A stretch of 64,000 nt of DNA from Filobasidium wieringae. Taxonomy: Eukaryota; Basidiomycota; Tremellomycetes; Filobasidiales; Filobasidiaceae. Positions 37,583-52,417 of this stretch are shown here, piece by piece. The stretch lies in assembly GCA_001600055.1 (NCBI GenBank), contig BCIV01000012.1, positions 434,474-498,473 of the forward strand, read 5' to 3'. Made by a program: the position numbers and the translations under genes. Numbering within the stretch: position 1 is the first letter of the stretch; every line of letters begins with the position of its first letter. Under the pieces are notes generated by a model. The model was given only the letters and a program-made list of their open reading frames with translations, had not been told where the DNA came from and did not search any database.

Positions 37583-38111
37583 CCTGTTGCTTAGTTGTCA
37601 CAGGGCGTAAGATTGCACAGAATAGATAAGTAAGTTTTGAATCTTAGTCTTAGGGATCTTAGGACTGTGAGAGGCTAATTTTAAACCAGTGTATATTGTG
37701 AAAGGTGTATACGTAGCCCAAGATAGTCGGTGGCAGCTTCGACTCCCGGTTGTAGTACTAGATCCTGCAGACTGCAGACTTGATATCGAGATGTCTCATC
37801 GGAAGCTAGCGCTGCGTAATCTTGGGTATGACGGATTACGTAATCGGGATTTGACTGATTATGAATATGCGTTTCCATGCTACAGACCGGAAACTTCCAG
37901 CAATGACGGTTCATACGTTCAAGCCGAGACTCTGCGACCTTTCTGCTCGCTGAAATCGACTTTTCTGCGATCGACCGCTCATCGCCTGACTTTGTGACTC
38001 TTCGCCTCTACTCGAAGATTGCTTTATATTCTCAACCGAGATACACATCGGAATACGTCAGATTGATTGACACATACATCACAAATCGCACCTTATCCGA
38101 AGTCAGACAGA
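37583..38111. promoter_or_regulatory. divergent promoter region (UFD3 / SSC1)
   Basis: This spacer separates two proteostasis genes transcribed away from each other. It contains the heat-shock-element-like site described separately. Confidence 0.45.
37890..37902 (+). promoter_or_regulatory. candidate heat shock element
   Basis: GAAACTTCCAGCA matches nGAAnnTTCnnGAAn with one mismatch in the third unit. It lies about 210 bp upstream of the SSC1 start codon. Confidence 0.4.
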
Positions 38112-40730
<2,619 letters not shown>

Positions 40731-41092
40731 AATAGCTACTGATCATTGTAATCTAACTTGACAATCCGAGCGGCATGAACCAGCTCGTTTGATTTGTATC
40801 ATAATATGCATCATTCCAGCTCTGCACACTGAATTAAGCTTGGACTCGTCGGCGACTGCACGGCCAAGTCGTTATCGTGTTCCGTGCAACATGCTTTGCT
40901 GAACCAAGTGCCTTCCTATCGCTTAAACAATTATCCTTCCATGTGTATTTAGTAACGACCGGAACCCAATCTCTATCTGCCTGCCTGTTGCTAGCTTTGC
41001 TAGATTGTTTTACGCATTATACGTACTATCCTGGTCCACTAGAGTCTACACTCAGCACTCGTGTCGACGCTGTATATCAGTCATCTGTCAGC
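40731..41092. other. intergenic region SSC1-APL4
   Basis: Contains the SSC1 3' flank and APL4 promoter. Nothing else was seen. Confidence 0.3.
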
Positions 41093-44000
41093 ATGCCAGG
41101 ATATTACAATCTCAAGGGTGAGCAAGCGAAGGACGACAGAGATAACTGACACCAAACTTAGCTTTGATTTGCCTTCCAGCTCTGATCAAGGCGATCAGAT
41201 CCTGCAAGGTACGGCAGCGAAGGTTCGCGCTCAAGTGGAATCTGATGCCCTTCGTACTTGCAACAGACTTTGGCTGATGAGCGATCCCTGATTCAAAAAG
41301 AATCGGCTGCTATACGAACCGCTTTCAAGGAAGAAGATTCATTCTCCCGTCACAATAATATCGCCAAGCTCTTATACATACACATGCTGGGCTATCCTGC
41401 CCATTTCGGACAAATTGAATGTCTGAAATTAGTTGCAAGCCCAAGGTTCAGCGACAAGCGACTTGGATATCTGGGTATCATGCTCTTGCTGGATGAAAAT
41501 CAAGAGGTTCTTACTCTGGTTACCAATTCACTCAAGAAGTAGGGCTGAGATTACCTTATGTGAGATATTCCTCGTGCTAACTCGGTATGCTCTTTCCTGA
41601 TACAGCGACATGAACCATTCCAATATGTATGCGGTAGGGTTAGCGCTATGTACTTTTGCTAACATATCTTCGGAAGAGATGTCAAGGGATCTCTGCAATG
41701 AGATAGAGAAGTTGTTGGGAAGCAGCAATTCATATATACGGAAGAAGGTATGTAGCTTGAGTACGCTTCAAGTCAGTTCCTGCTAACCTTTGTTTATCGC
41801 AAGTCCGCATTATGCGCTCTACGTATCATTCGCCGAGTCCCTGAGCTAGCCGATCATTTTTTAGACAAGTCTAAGGCCTTACTGCAAGACCGCAATCACG
41901 GAGTGTTGCTTGCTGGCGTAACCTTGGTCGCGGAAATGTGCCGCCTCGATGACACGATCTGCGAGCAGTATAGAAAGGTTCATTGTCGATTCCTTTAAAG
42001 CTGCACCATGCCATACTGACGAAACTGCAAGTCAGGCGGTTCCTCTGCTTGTCAAGCATCTTAAGTCCCTCGTAACGACTGGATATAGTCCAGAGCACGA
42101 CGTCAACGGGATTACAGACCCGTTCTTGCAAGTCAAGATTCTGCGCCTGTTGCGATTGCTCGGGAAAGGTAGCAGTGAAGCGAGCGAGACAATGAACGAC
42201 GTTCTCGCACAGGTTGGTCTCAAAAGCTGAATCCGCACAAAACAAGATTCTCACCACTACTGGTCCGCAATTTCAGGTTGCCACCAACACCGATTCCGCA
42301 AAGAACGTTGGAAACGCGATACTATATGAGACGGTTTTAACGATACTCGAGATAGAAGCGGACAGCGGATTGAGAGTCCTGGCCATCAATATACTTGGAA
42401 AGTTTCTTGGGAATCGGGACAACAACATACGGCAAGTTCTGGATTTAAAATACTTCTATCGAATCTGATCTAATTTTTCTCGCTTACAGCTATGTCGCCT
42501 TGAACACCTTGAATCAAGTTGCAGTTTCGGACAACGCAGTTCAACGACACAGAGACGTCGTATTATCTTGTTTGACCGATGGAGACGTGTCTATTCGGCG
42601 CCGCGCTCTAGAGCTTTCATACGCTTTGATCAACGAGCAGAACATCAAAATTTTAATGAGGGAATTGTTAGGTTTCCTGGAGGTAGCGGACAACGACTTT
42701 AAGCTCGGGTTGACTACCCAGATTTGCTTAGCAGCCGAGCGGTTTGCCCCGGACAAGCGTTGGCACATCGATACGATGTTGCGATGCCTACAGGTGGTGA
42801 GGTTCAGTTAGGAAACTAGTGACTGGGCAAGGCTGACGTTCCGAATTGTAGGCCGGAAATTACGTCCGAGATGAAGTCATATCTTCCTTCGTGAGATTAG
42901 TCTGCCATACAGCCGAACTTCAAATCTATACCGCGCAGAGGCTCTACCAAGCTCTTCGTGAAGACATATCGCAAGAATCTCTGACGTTAGCTGGTGTTTG
43001 GATTCTGGGGGAATTTGGCGATGCTATCCTACATAGCTCTGCAAGCCTTGGGCCACCTGCGAAGGAGGTGAGAGCAGTCGCTGCCTGTACCGTACTTAGC
43101 GGTTGATCGTGTTTTGCCCTACAGATACGAGAGGAGGAAATGGTCGACCTATTTGAGCTAGTGCTGAATTCTCCTTATTCAAACACGCTGATCCGCCAAT
43201 ATACTTTGACCGCAATTTCCAAACTGTTTATGAGAATATCGGAAACCGCCTCCGGAACCGGATCAACACAAAGAGAACGAATCAGAACGATTATCACCCA
43301 TTATTCTGATTCTCAAGATCTCGAGATTCAGCAACGAGCAGTCGAATTCGACTCATTATTCAGCAGGACAGACTTGGTCGGAGGTGTGCTTGAGCATATG
43401 CCTGTGCCTGAGCTGCGGACTACTATCATGGGGACTAGTGAGTGCTTTTGGGTTGTTTTGATACGCTTTGGCGTCAGAGCGATAACGATAACGCAACACA
43501 GTCTCTGAGAAGCGGAGCGTGGGATCGACACGAGCGGACAAGGAGTCGCTGGTCGACTTACTGGACGGTGAACCTGACAATGCTAATGCCACAGAAACGG
43601 CACTCGGATCTTCCGCCAACACTCAAGACCTCCTTGCTGATATCTTCGGCGACACGCCTTCCGGATCCTCACCCATACCCTCACGTAACCCAAATGCGGC
43701 TGTTGACGATATCATGAGCCTCTTCGGCGAGAAGGAAAAGGTCTCTACTCCGGGCACCGCTTTATCAACCACCCCCAGCAGGATAGAGCAGCGCGTCGAG
43801 TCAACCCCCACACCTTCCATCCATCCCTCTACTCCAAATACCAACGATCCTCAGCCGCGTGCATCATTGCCGATCTACGCTGCGTATGACCGCAACGGAT
43901 TAAACATCACACTGACACCCAAAGTCAATCCCGCACAACCCGGGATGATTCAGATCATGGTACGCTTTACTTCGACAGTCTCTGAAACTTTGCAAGCAGT

Positions 44001-44310
44001 GAATTTTCAAGCCGCCGTTCCCAAGGTACGCCCTGTCTTTCTCGGCTGTCATTGATATCCAAACATCTCATAGACGAACTGTTATCACTTAATTCCTACC
44101 CAGACTCAACAATTACAGATGCTCGCAATGAGCAATGGTGACATCTCGCCAGGTGCCGTGGAGACGCAACAAATGCGTATAATAGCACCTCCAGGAGCAC
44201 AAATACGATTAAGACTGCGCATTACGTTTGAACGCTCTGGCGTACCAGTGCAAGATCAGGTGGACTTTAGTGGTTTCCCATCTGGTTTGACTCGTGGAAG
44301 GCTAGCGTGA
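41093..44310 (+). CDS. APL4: AP-1 clathrin adaptor complex gamma subunit
   Basis: This large subunit of AP-1 mediates clathrin-coated vesicle traffic between trans-Golgi and endosomes. The start MPGYYNLK splices to [10 protein letters not shown] and [20 protein letters not shown]. The adaptin trunk shows [20 protein letters not shown] and [16 protein letters not shown]. The hinge (about 43,520-43,850) has a clathrin-box-like LVDLLDG and several acidic/Phe motifs ([17 protein letters not shown]). The gamma-ear (about 43,860-44,310) contains [17 protein letters not shown] and [13 protein letters not shown]. More than ten short introns are present. Length and order match gamma-adaptin. Confidence 0.94.
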
Positions 44311-44650
44311 ACTTCCCGTTGTATTCGTCGCATGCATCGCATGATGATATGCGACGTCCTGTACGAGACCGCGAGAACGCATACCCACCCAGCCCAGATG
44401 TAAGATATAGCCTACTACTGTATTATGCTTACACCAACACATCACGAGGCACGAGGTCCGCATGCTACTACGAAAAGCCGATAGATATTGCGATACATGG
44501 ATACGCTACGAATCAATGAGTTCTCGCTGAGTCTGCTATAAAACAGATCAGCCCATCTGGCCCAACTGGAAATCAAAATTGAGAGGGGTTCCAGATCAGA
44601 AATTCATCATCGAAAGCTGTACGTACAACAACGCCCACATTGGCAGGGGA
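44311..44650. other. intergenic region APL4 - TBCC-domain gene
   Basis: Short spacer; the frame of the next gene is open upstream of its first ATG, so a 5' exon here cannot be excluded. Confidence 0.3.
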
Positions 44651-46859
44651 ATGGCTTCGCCGGAATCGGGTCTTCCTACGGATTTTGATGGCAATAGAAC
44701 GAGCACCTTTCAAGATCGCATTGCCAAATTCAACGTGCCAGAGAGTGCTCCTTTACGCCCACAAAGCTTATTTAGCACATCAGCCCGCTCTGACTGTTCT
44801 GCTCGCTCGTATTCTCGGTCTGGATTGGTAGCAAACCGAATACCTGAGTATCAGGTACCAAGATGTGGAGTCTCGAATCCGTTGGATTGTCGAAAGGTTG
44901 TTGAGGACCGAAGAATGTACGGGAACAGGATACCGACTATCTCTAGACACGATGCTTCTACTATACATACGGCGTCCGTGCAGCAAGTATCACAGACACC
45001 GCGGTCAAAACGGTCTATAGATATCACCCCTAATGATGAGCAGAAGGACATCAAACCAGTAACTGCAGAGCTGCCATCGGCAATCATATCCAACTTGCTT
45101 ACGCTACGTCGTAAGGGGGATTGTCCTGCTCTGAGCCCACCGTTAGCTCTACACGGCGAGCAGGACACGTGCCCAAACGTGGGCTCATCCACGACCGGCG
45201 ATAGCGACAACAATGATCGGGCTAAAGACAACGCGAGTCGAGCCGTTCCAAGCTCGAAGCCCCGGTGTTTCGATGCCACAGGTTTTGGTGAGCTTCACCA
45301 GACTACGGGTCTCGGTTACGATTGGCAACCAAGATCGGACTGGGAACGAAACACTCTCCCACGTAACATGCTTGCAGCTATCGATCAAAACGAGACTCGT
45401 CCGATACAAGGGCTCGCGCAACCATTTGAACCCAGCAATGCGATACCGAGGTCGGCCACAGCGGAAATCGAGTCATGCTATCCGCTTCGACAAGGTCTCA
45501 CAGAACTCACGCAAGATCCTGCAGAAGCAAGGTCCCAGCCGAGATATGCGTGAGATTTACATTTGGTGTTACACTGGGTCGATCGACTGAATTGGAAGTC
45601 GATTGTGCTCACAGACCTGAGGTACTATCTGAAGGCGCTCCTCCTTGCCACTCGACAAAAAAAGTTCCTTATGAATCATACGGCATCGAATCAAGAGGTA
45701 GTCCAGGCGCGTCCGACGACGGTTCCCTTGAGGCAATCAGCGGATTGGCTGTGAACAAACTGGACAGAATCGATAGCCAGGTCAGTATGTCATTAGGCCC
45801 GTCATAATGAAATTGACAATTCTGATCTGTTCTGGGCCTTACAGACAACGGTTTCACGTGATCCATCAATTGAGACCGAAAGAATGTCGAATAAGCCGAA
45901 ATTCACTTTCAAGAGACGCATAGTACCGAGTCAAACGCAGGATTTTCGACGTGGAGATATGACTCCAAACACCAGAGCATCTGACGAGGATGGCTTAACA
46001 AGTGGCGAGGTACCCTTCACGGAACAAAGGCCTCCTAGCCCTCCGTCGTGCAACTTGACTGGACTTTCCAATGAATACGCTAGAATCCCCTCAGCGGGAC
46101 TATGTACCGAGGGAGCCTATTCGGAAATCTCCCTGAACGTTGCAATGATGAAGGAATGCATCCTCGATTTATGCCCTCGACCGTTGTTACCAGCGCTACA
46201 GCGGCGGCAGAGCGTGGCTGCGATTCCGCAACGATGTGTGGCCTTTCATGGCCGAGACATTCGAGACAGTATCGTGGTGATTTCGCCCCATATTACTGGC
46301 AGTATACTGCTGTCGAATGTAGAAGATAGCCTCATTGTTGCTTCTTGTCAGCAGGTAAGTCTCACTCTTACAACATGGCTATGAAAACTGCTGATAAATC
46401 GCTGTAGTTCCGTATGTTTCAATCAAAAAGATGTGTAGTATTGCTTAATAGCCATTCAAGACCAAGTATAGAGAAATCCAGCGATATCAGGTTTGGAAAT
46501 TACCCATATGAGCTCGCGGAAGAAGATACAAGAGTGAGTCGACTACATGTTGATAGGGCTTCCGAAGCTGAACTTGTCGATAGCAATTGACGAGAAACAT
46601 AGAGGTCCAGGACTTTGATTGGCTCGATGGAACTCCGTCACCGAATTGGTCTCGTCACGCTGGTATTAGATGGCCATTTGCAACTCTCAGTCACGCGACA
46701 AGCCTTCCCTACACACGCAACAATGTATTAAAGACATATCTCAGCAAAAGTGATCCTTGTGTACATCGTTCGAGGGGAGCGAACGGGATAGACAACCCCG
46801 ATCTTGGAGAGAAATCCGGCTGGGCTAACGTCCTTAAGACGAGATTGAAGTACACCTAA
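44651..46859 (+). CDS. TBCC (C-CAP) domain protein with long N-terminal extension
   Basis: The C-terminal part is a tubulin-binding-cofactor-C/RP2-type beta-helix: HGRDIRDSIVVISPHITGSI, LSNVEDSLIVASCQQ, FRMFQSKRCVVLLNSHSRPS, DIRFGNYPYEL and VEVQDFDWLDG-type end (IEVQDFDWLDG). It is preceded by KPKFTFKRRIVPS. The ~325-residue N-terminal exon (FQDRIAKFNVPESAPLRPQS) is Ser-rich and disordered. It joins through an intron (GC|GTGAGA to GCTCACAG, about 45,551-45,616) in phase, and a second intron (about 45,781-45,845) again in phase. In TBCC the domain acts as a GAP for tubulin; here the role is inferred. An alternative is two adjacent genes, the second starting at ATG 45884. The exact 3' end after FDWLDG is uncertain. 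Confidence 0.65.
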
Positions 46860-46902
46860 TCAGGTCGATTCTCATTTGACGTGGAACTTTCTGCTTTCTG
46901 CA

Positions 46903-48990
46903 TTATGACATCAAAGGTATCCTCGATCCTCTAAAGACATAATTGCAAACCTGCACGGTTAGAACAGAAAAGCTACAAATGAAATTTTCGCACTTACAAT
47001 CAGGCTTGCGGATAATCTCTTGTGCTCGGACACCAATCCGGCAAGGGAAAAGTGCGTTGGTTCCGCAGGCTGCGCCCCTGATGTATGATTATCCTGTAGA
47101 GACGCTCGAGGGACCTTCTTCGCTGATGCATCGGCGCAGGCCAATAGTAGCTTGAAAGCTTGTTTGTCGGAGATCGAACGGGCTCTTGTTATGGTGTGTG
47201 GTGCTTTCCGTACAGCCGTACCTAGCGGGTATGGGGTTTCTAGCATTTTCCGATCGCGTGGAAAGCGCAAAGGTGTTTGATACAACGATGAGGAGCTTTG
47301 TACGTGTGATGGAGATAGGTCGGCCTCGTCTGCGAAATTGTACACGGAATTACAATGCCAAGTCGGTGAAAGTTCTGTCCGTGCAGGTTCCGAACCTCTG
47401 GCGGCCGCTTGTGTAGAAAATTGGCCATGGGCGCGGCTGCTGATAGGCGAAAAGCTGTCTATAGACCAAGCATTGCAATCAAAGGATTCGCATAGATTTT
47501 CGACGTCTATCGGCAATGGCGCTCTCAGCGTTGAGGAATAGACACCTGAACCAGTTTCAGTGATGACCCGTCAGCGTTCCAATTTGTGAACGTACCAGAG
47601 TGCACTTCGTCCCACTTTATACTTTGAAAGAAAGCATGCTTCATCACCTGAGAATTTCCTAGCCGTCCCAGGCGAACCTGTTGCGGGGAAAGAAGCCTAC
47701 GAGACCATACTGGCGGTTCGGCCCATAGAACATAAACTCAAGCTGTTTCCTATGATATTACTCACTGACTGATAAAGTGCTGCAAATTAAGCTCATCCAC
47801 ACACCCTGCCAGAGGAAACGATAAATGTTGCTAATTTTAAGTTGCAGAGATCAAAAACGTGATCTTTTGGAGGATGAGATGTCGGCTTACCTGGAAGTTC
47901 TTGATGAGTTGATAGGTTTCATCGATCAACTCAGCATAGAAGGGTGCCGTGCCATAAGCCAGTTCATATATTACGACTCCAAAAGACCACCAATCTATGG
48001 AGGCATCATAGCGACAGCTATCAGGCAGGCTTTCGTTTTGAGGGCCTTGTATGAGTACCGTTTCCCAGCTGCTCAAAACGTCTGGCGCTATGTAGTCTGC
48101 TGTTCCGTGGAGCGTAAGACACGCAGCTTGTTCGACCAACCTCGGCGCGTCCCATTCGGTAGTCGACCATGCTTGTGAATCAGAAGATTTGGATCTTTCA
48201 CCGGAAGCAAGCGATGTATCTCGAACATCCGATTCTAGGATTGCAGCGCTTCCGAAATCTGTCAAGACCGCCCGGGCGTCCAACCCAATCAAGATATTTT
48301 GGGGTTTGACATCCCTATGAGCGACATGTGCAGTGCCATGCAGCCAGCCTAACCCAAGAACAATTTGGGTGGCGTAATGGACGACTTCAGCTAAGGGTAC
48401 CTGCATCTTCTTCTCATTTGCGTCATTTATCGATCCTTTATTGACATGCCTCTTCGCGTTGTCCACTATAACGTCCCAAAGAGAGCCACAAGGGTAATAC
48501 GTCATGACGAGACACAACTCTGCTGACGTTTGGTAAAAATCGTAGAGACATGCGATAGGAGGTTCCCCAAAATTATCCGCATGAGCAGATGCAAGTTGGA
48601 GGACATGTTTTTCGAGCGCCACATCAACCGCCTGGGCCAATGTCATTCGTAACTATTTCAGCCATCTGAAATTTTGTTTATAGGCAAGATCTTACCGCTA
48701 CTTACGTTTCCACACCTTTGTAATTTATCTGTAAAAATACGTTTGACTGCAAACACATGTCCTGTAGTGCGTTGACAGACAGCATCGACCTAGATGTTTT
48801 GGGAATCAGCGACGGTCGACCCGAATAAGGTTGTTTCTCGAATTTCTCGTCACCTGACTGAATTGTCCTTGACCTATCTGACCAAGCGTCTGGTAACCGC
48901 GGTCATCTGACCAGATAGTTTGGACCTTAATAAGAGTGCCTAAGTTATTCCTTCGGTGACTACCGTAAACTACTCACCTAGACGCGTCAT
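46903..48990 (-). CDS. AGC-type Ser/Thr kinase, citron/DMPK-like
   Basis: The start MTRLG (48990) splices to TLIKVQTIWSDDRGYQTLG, the glycine loop GQGQFSQV and the VAIK-like lysine in HVFAVKRIF. The catalytic loop is HVAHRDVKPQNILIG, the magnesium motif LTDFGSAAIL and the P+1 region GTADYIAPDVL; the usual APE is APD. The C-lobe ends LLSPQQVRLGRLGNSQVMKH and FFQSIKWDEVHSG. A ~200-residue Ser-rich tail follows, ending at 46903. About 36 extra residues separate DFG from the P+1 loop. The wording around GTADYIAP and WWSFGVVIYELAYGTAPFYA is closest to citron/ROCK-type kinases. No coiled coil follows, unlike animal citron kinase. Confidence 0.85.
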
Positions 48991-49403
48991 ATGAGCGACA
49001 TCTAACCTTTAGATTGGTTGAGAATCTGGGTCACTAGGTTGTGACCCTGTCAATGGTCAAAAGTCGATGGGTGGCTTCGTCCTGACTCTGTCTGTAGAAT
49101 TGCCTCTCAGAGCTACCTGTTCCACCTGGAAACGTAAGAGTATCACGATGTCGCTCAGCGCTCAGGCTGGCCATCATGATGTACCATGTACGTAGTACGT
49201 TTAGTACAGTAAACGTAGTAATAGTAGTGTAATGGTAATTGACGAAATGACAAAGACAACAAACCATCACGTGACGTGGAGACAGATCTGGGTAAGCTTC
49301 CCATCACGGATGAGTTGAGCGACATGAGCGAAGTCAAATTCAGCTCCACAGCAAGTAGGTATTTTGTTCACTTTTCCTTTCAGTGCGTGCGCTCGGCTTA
49401 AAT
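48991..49403. promoter_or_regulatory. divergent promoter region
   Basis: This spacer lies between the kinase (-) and DnaJ (+) genes. An imperfect hairpin with arms ACGTTTA (49197-49203) and TAAACGT (49210-49216) lies among GTA-rich repeats. Confidence 0.35.
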
Positions 49404-51297
49404 ATGGTCAAAGACACTATCCTGTACGATGTGTTGGGTGTGCCACCTGACGCGGATGATATGCAATTGAAGAAGGCGTATCGGAAGCTTGCAATCAAAG
49501 TGAGTTGATAATGGCCGAATCCTCTTCCGCGAAGTAAACTTATATATTTTCTGAGCTATACAGTATCATCCTGATAAGAACAAGGAAGAGGATGCTGAGC
49601 TCCGGTTCAAGGAGATTGGGTAAGTTCAGGCCTTGATTTTGGTGTCGAGCAGCAAAGTGGCTGAAACAGGATTCCGAACAGGGAGGCTTATCAAATATTG
49701 TCAGATCCTAACTCTCGGGCCTTTTATGATAAGGTAGGTAAGAACAAATTGTCTGCCGCCGCTCAAGAAGATGGCGGGATGGAAATGCAAGATCCTAGCG
49801 CCCTATTCTCTCAGCTTTTTGGCGGTGAGCGTTTCAAGGCCTGGTCAGTGCATACGCTATGAGCATCGAAGTATACCCCGACTAATCATATATGAACAGG
49901 ATTGGCGAGATATCCCTGGTTAAAGGTAAAGCGTCGGTTCATTGTGTTTGAATTGATTTCCCTCTAAATCGACTTTCTCCAGATTTCGCTTCTTCTATGG
50001 AAATGATGGAGGAAGAAGAGAACGCGGAAGCAGACAACAATCAAAATGACACACCTTTGGCGACCAAAGAGGAGTCGTCCGAGGGGACAGGACTTGAACG
50101 CAGCACACACGACAGCTTGGCTCTACATGAAGGTCTCTCTCAACCTCCATCGTCGTCAGGTCCACCAGACACCCCGCATGCTAGCTCTACCTTGGATTCT
50201 GAAAGAAAACCTCAAAAGAAACCCGCCAAGCCTAAGCTAACACCAGAACAGAAAGAAAAATTGGCAGCTATCGAAGTCGAGAAAGAACGAGCGCGCACAG
50301 AGCGTGTCAACTTACTGGCAAAAGACCTGGTCACCTTCATCCGGCCATTTGTAGAAGCAAAGAATCCCGGAGACGTAGCCGACTCGGAAACTACCGCCTT
50401 CGAGAAGAAGACGCGCTTGGAAGCAGAAGATCTTAAGCTAGAAAGCTTCGGTGTAGAACTCTTGCACACGATAGGAAACGTCTACATAACAAAAGCTACC
50501 AATTATGTACGGAGCAAGAAGTTCTTTGGAGGTGGCTTTATTGGGCGGTTGAGAGAGAAAGGCAGCATGTTGAAGGAAGGGTGGGGCCTGCTTGGAAGCG
50601 CGTAAGTATATCACACAACCCTTCTAGCTTTGATTTAGCTGATCTGAGCCCAAATCTATGACTTAGGGTCGGAGTACAGATGGCGTAAGTATTCCTCCCG
50701 TCGTGGCGCGCAAGTAGTACCTGACAAAGCGAACCCCCCTATCGTAGGATGGAGGAAATGTCAAAAATCGAAGCTAAGGGTGATGCTTCACAAGAGGAAC
50801 TGGAGGCTTTGGCCGCAGATCTAAGCAGCAAGTTGCTTCTGACGACATGGAAGGGTACGCGATGGGAAGTTATATCAGTAGTGGGTGATGTGGTGGACAA
50901 GGTCCTAAGTGAGCCTGGTGTTACCAAAGCTGTGGGAATGAACCGCGCGAAAGTAAGACACCGTGATCTTGGCGTGACACAGTGCGATGTTGACGCAGAA
51001 TCGTTCGGAAAGGCTATTATGACTATAGGTGGTATCTTCAAGGCTTCCGTGCCAGATGATACAGATGACGAGCGAAGAGAAATGGAAAGGTGCGTTCTCT
51101 TGACCGGCAATGGTTTCATGGCGTCGTACCGTTTCTGATACTCTTGAGATAGATTGGTGCTCAACGCGGAAGCTAAAAACAAGACGAAGAGCAAAGACCA
51201 TCGCAGCAAAGACAGGCCTTCAAAAGGCTGGTTTTCGCCGCAAGGGAAGAAGGATGCTGAAACACCTCTACAGAATGTGACGAGTGCAAAGGTCTGA
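49404..51297 (+). CDS. DnaJ-type co-chaperone of the Caj1/Djp1 family
   Basis: This is a J-domain protein with a DnaJ-X region, like yeast Caj1 and Djp1, which help import peroxisomal and ER/mitochondrial proteins. The J domain starts [19 protein letters not shown], with the HPD triad in YHPDKNKE and [17 protein letters not shown] DnaJ-X domain follows an acidic/Pro linker: [51 protein letters not shown]. An 18-nt microexon (50667-50684) encodes VGVQM in the X domain. The last exon is Lys-rich. A 60-nt intron at 50950-51010 is in frame and stop-free, so its retention would insert 20 residues. Confidence 0.88.
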
Positions 51298-51827
51298 CAT
51301 AGAGGGCAGCCACTTGAATCAGGAATTAGGGACGGTGAGACATGTCAACTGGAGTAGGCCGCACCTCAGTGCTTACCACAGCATTGTCGCGAAGGATCAT
51401 TTCAAAAATTGCACTGAGGAGGTCACTTAAAGTTTTCTGCTAAAAATTCTGTCCCATACATTGTAGATAAAATGATGGTGTAATATACCTTTGGTCGCAT
51501 GGTTTTGACACGCATTGTGGCGAGAGCGAAAGGATCCAACCAAGAACTTCATCTTCCCTCTCAGGCTCGGAGGTATTTTTCTGAAGTTGGTACACAATCA
51601 AATTACAGCAACATGCAATGAGTTTGCAACAATGCGTGATTCTCGCGTTTGTAACGTTATTTAGCCTGACATTTATTTTTTACATGGGAATCTAATTGTC
51701 AGGCTTGCTATGAGCATATCCTAGAATTCGACTGAGGTTGTTGATACCATCTGTTATGCTCTATCTCCCTTTATTACACCCTCATTGATAGGTAGATAAA
51801 TAATTTAACACCATGGAAACACAACAT
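51298..51827. other. intergenic region at the border of the transposon block
   Basis: AT-rich sequence between the DnaJ stop and the first LTR. No gene or recognisable repeat was seen. Confidence 0.3.
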
Positions 51828-52055
51828 TGTTGCAACTCAGTGATAAGTTTTAAGAGCATCACTACTACAAGGTAACATACCTGTTGTAATTCAGTGATAA
51901 GTATGAATCACAACATGGAAACTAAAGTAAAGTAGTATGGAAGGAGAAGATGACTTGTATGGAAGAGAGTCAGAGAGAGGGAGGATGCGCGCAAGAGGAA
52001 GGGTGTCATGTGACACTAGGCTGAGGTTGCATAGTGTAATAGCGCATATCCAACA
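51828..52055 (-). repeat. solo LTR of the copia element (228 bp, inverted)
   Basis: This is the reverse complement of the LTR at 63541-63768, with 225 of 228 bases identical. It has TGTTG/CAACA ends. Flanking bases (AACAT before, CACAT after) share ACAT and may be a slightly diverged target-site duplication. No primer site or internal sequence follows, so it is a solo LTR. Confidence 0.88.
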
Positions 52056-52417
52056 CACATACTCTTTCACGTACGGATAGAGTCCTCTTAGCCAGGTTTC
52101 TGTCCTCTAGAACTTGCTATCAACCCCTTGGCCCCCACTTCAAACGGTAAACCCTAGATTTGTCAATATTTTCAACCTGCCCACCACTCTAATACCTGCT
52201 ACCGCTCCTAAATTCAATCCAAATCTGCCTGCATCACATACCATCTATTTCCAGGTATCCTACCACTATTTGGATCATGTTTGCGCAACTGATAAAGCGA
52301 AACGGAGGGGTAATGTTGATTTAGGGGTGGCATCGATCCACCTTCCATTGTACAATTCAATTCTCCAGCTACTGTATTAGGCAATTTCAGGCGTCCACTA
52401 TGGGAAGTGATCTCCAA
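52056..52417. other. spacer between solo LTR and hAT element
   Basis: No coding potential. It contains TAGGGGTGGCA at 52,322-52,332, which resembles a hAT terminal repeat but lacks the adjacent subterminal motifs. Confidence 0.3.

Noticed and set aside
46959..47541. Plus-strand reading frames opposite the kinase tail
   Set aside because: The minus frame continues the kinase in phase across introns; the plus frames show no family resemblance.
52322..52332. TAGGGGTGGCA as the hAT left end
   Set aside because: It resembles hAT ends, but the TTGAAC subterminal cluster begins only after the TAGGCTTGGCA at 52418.
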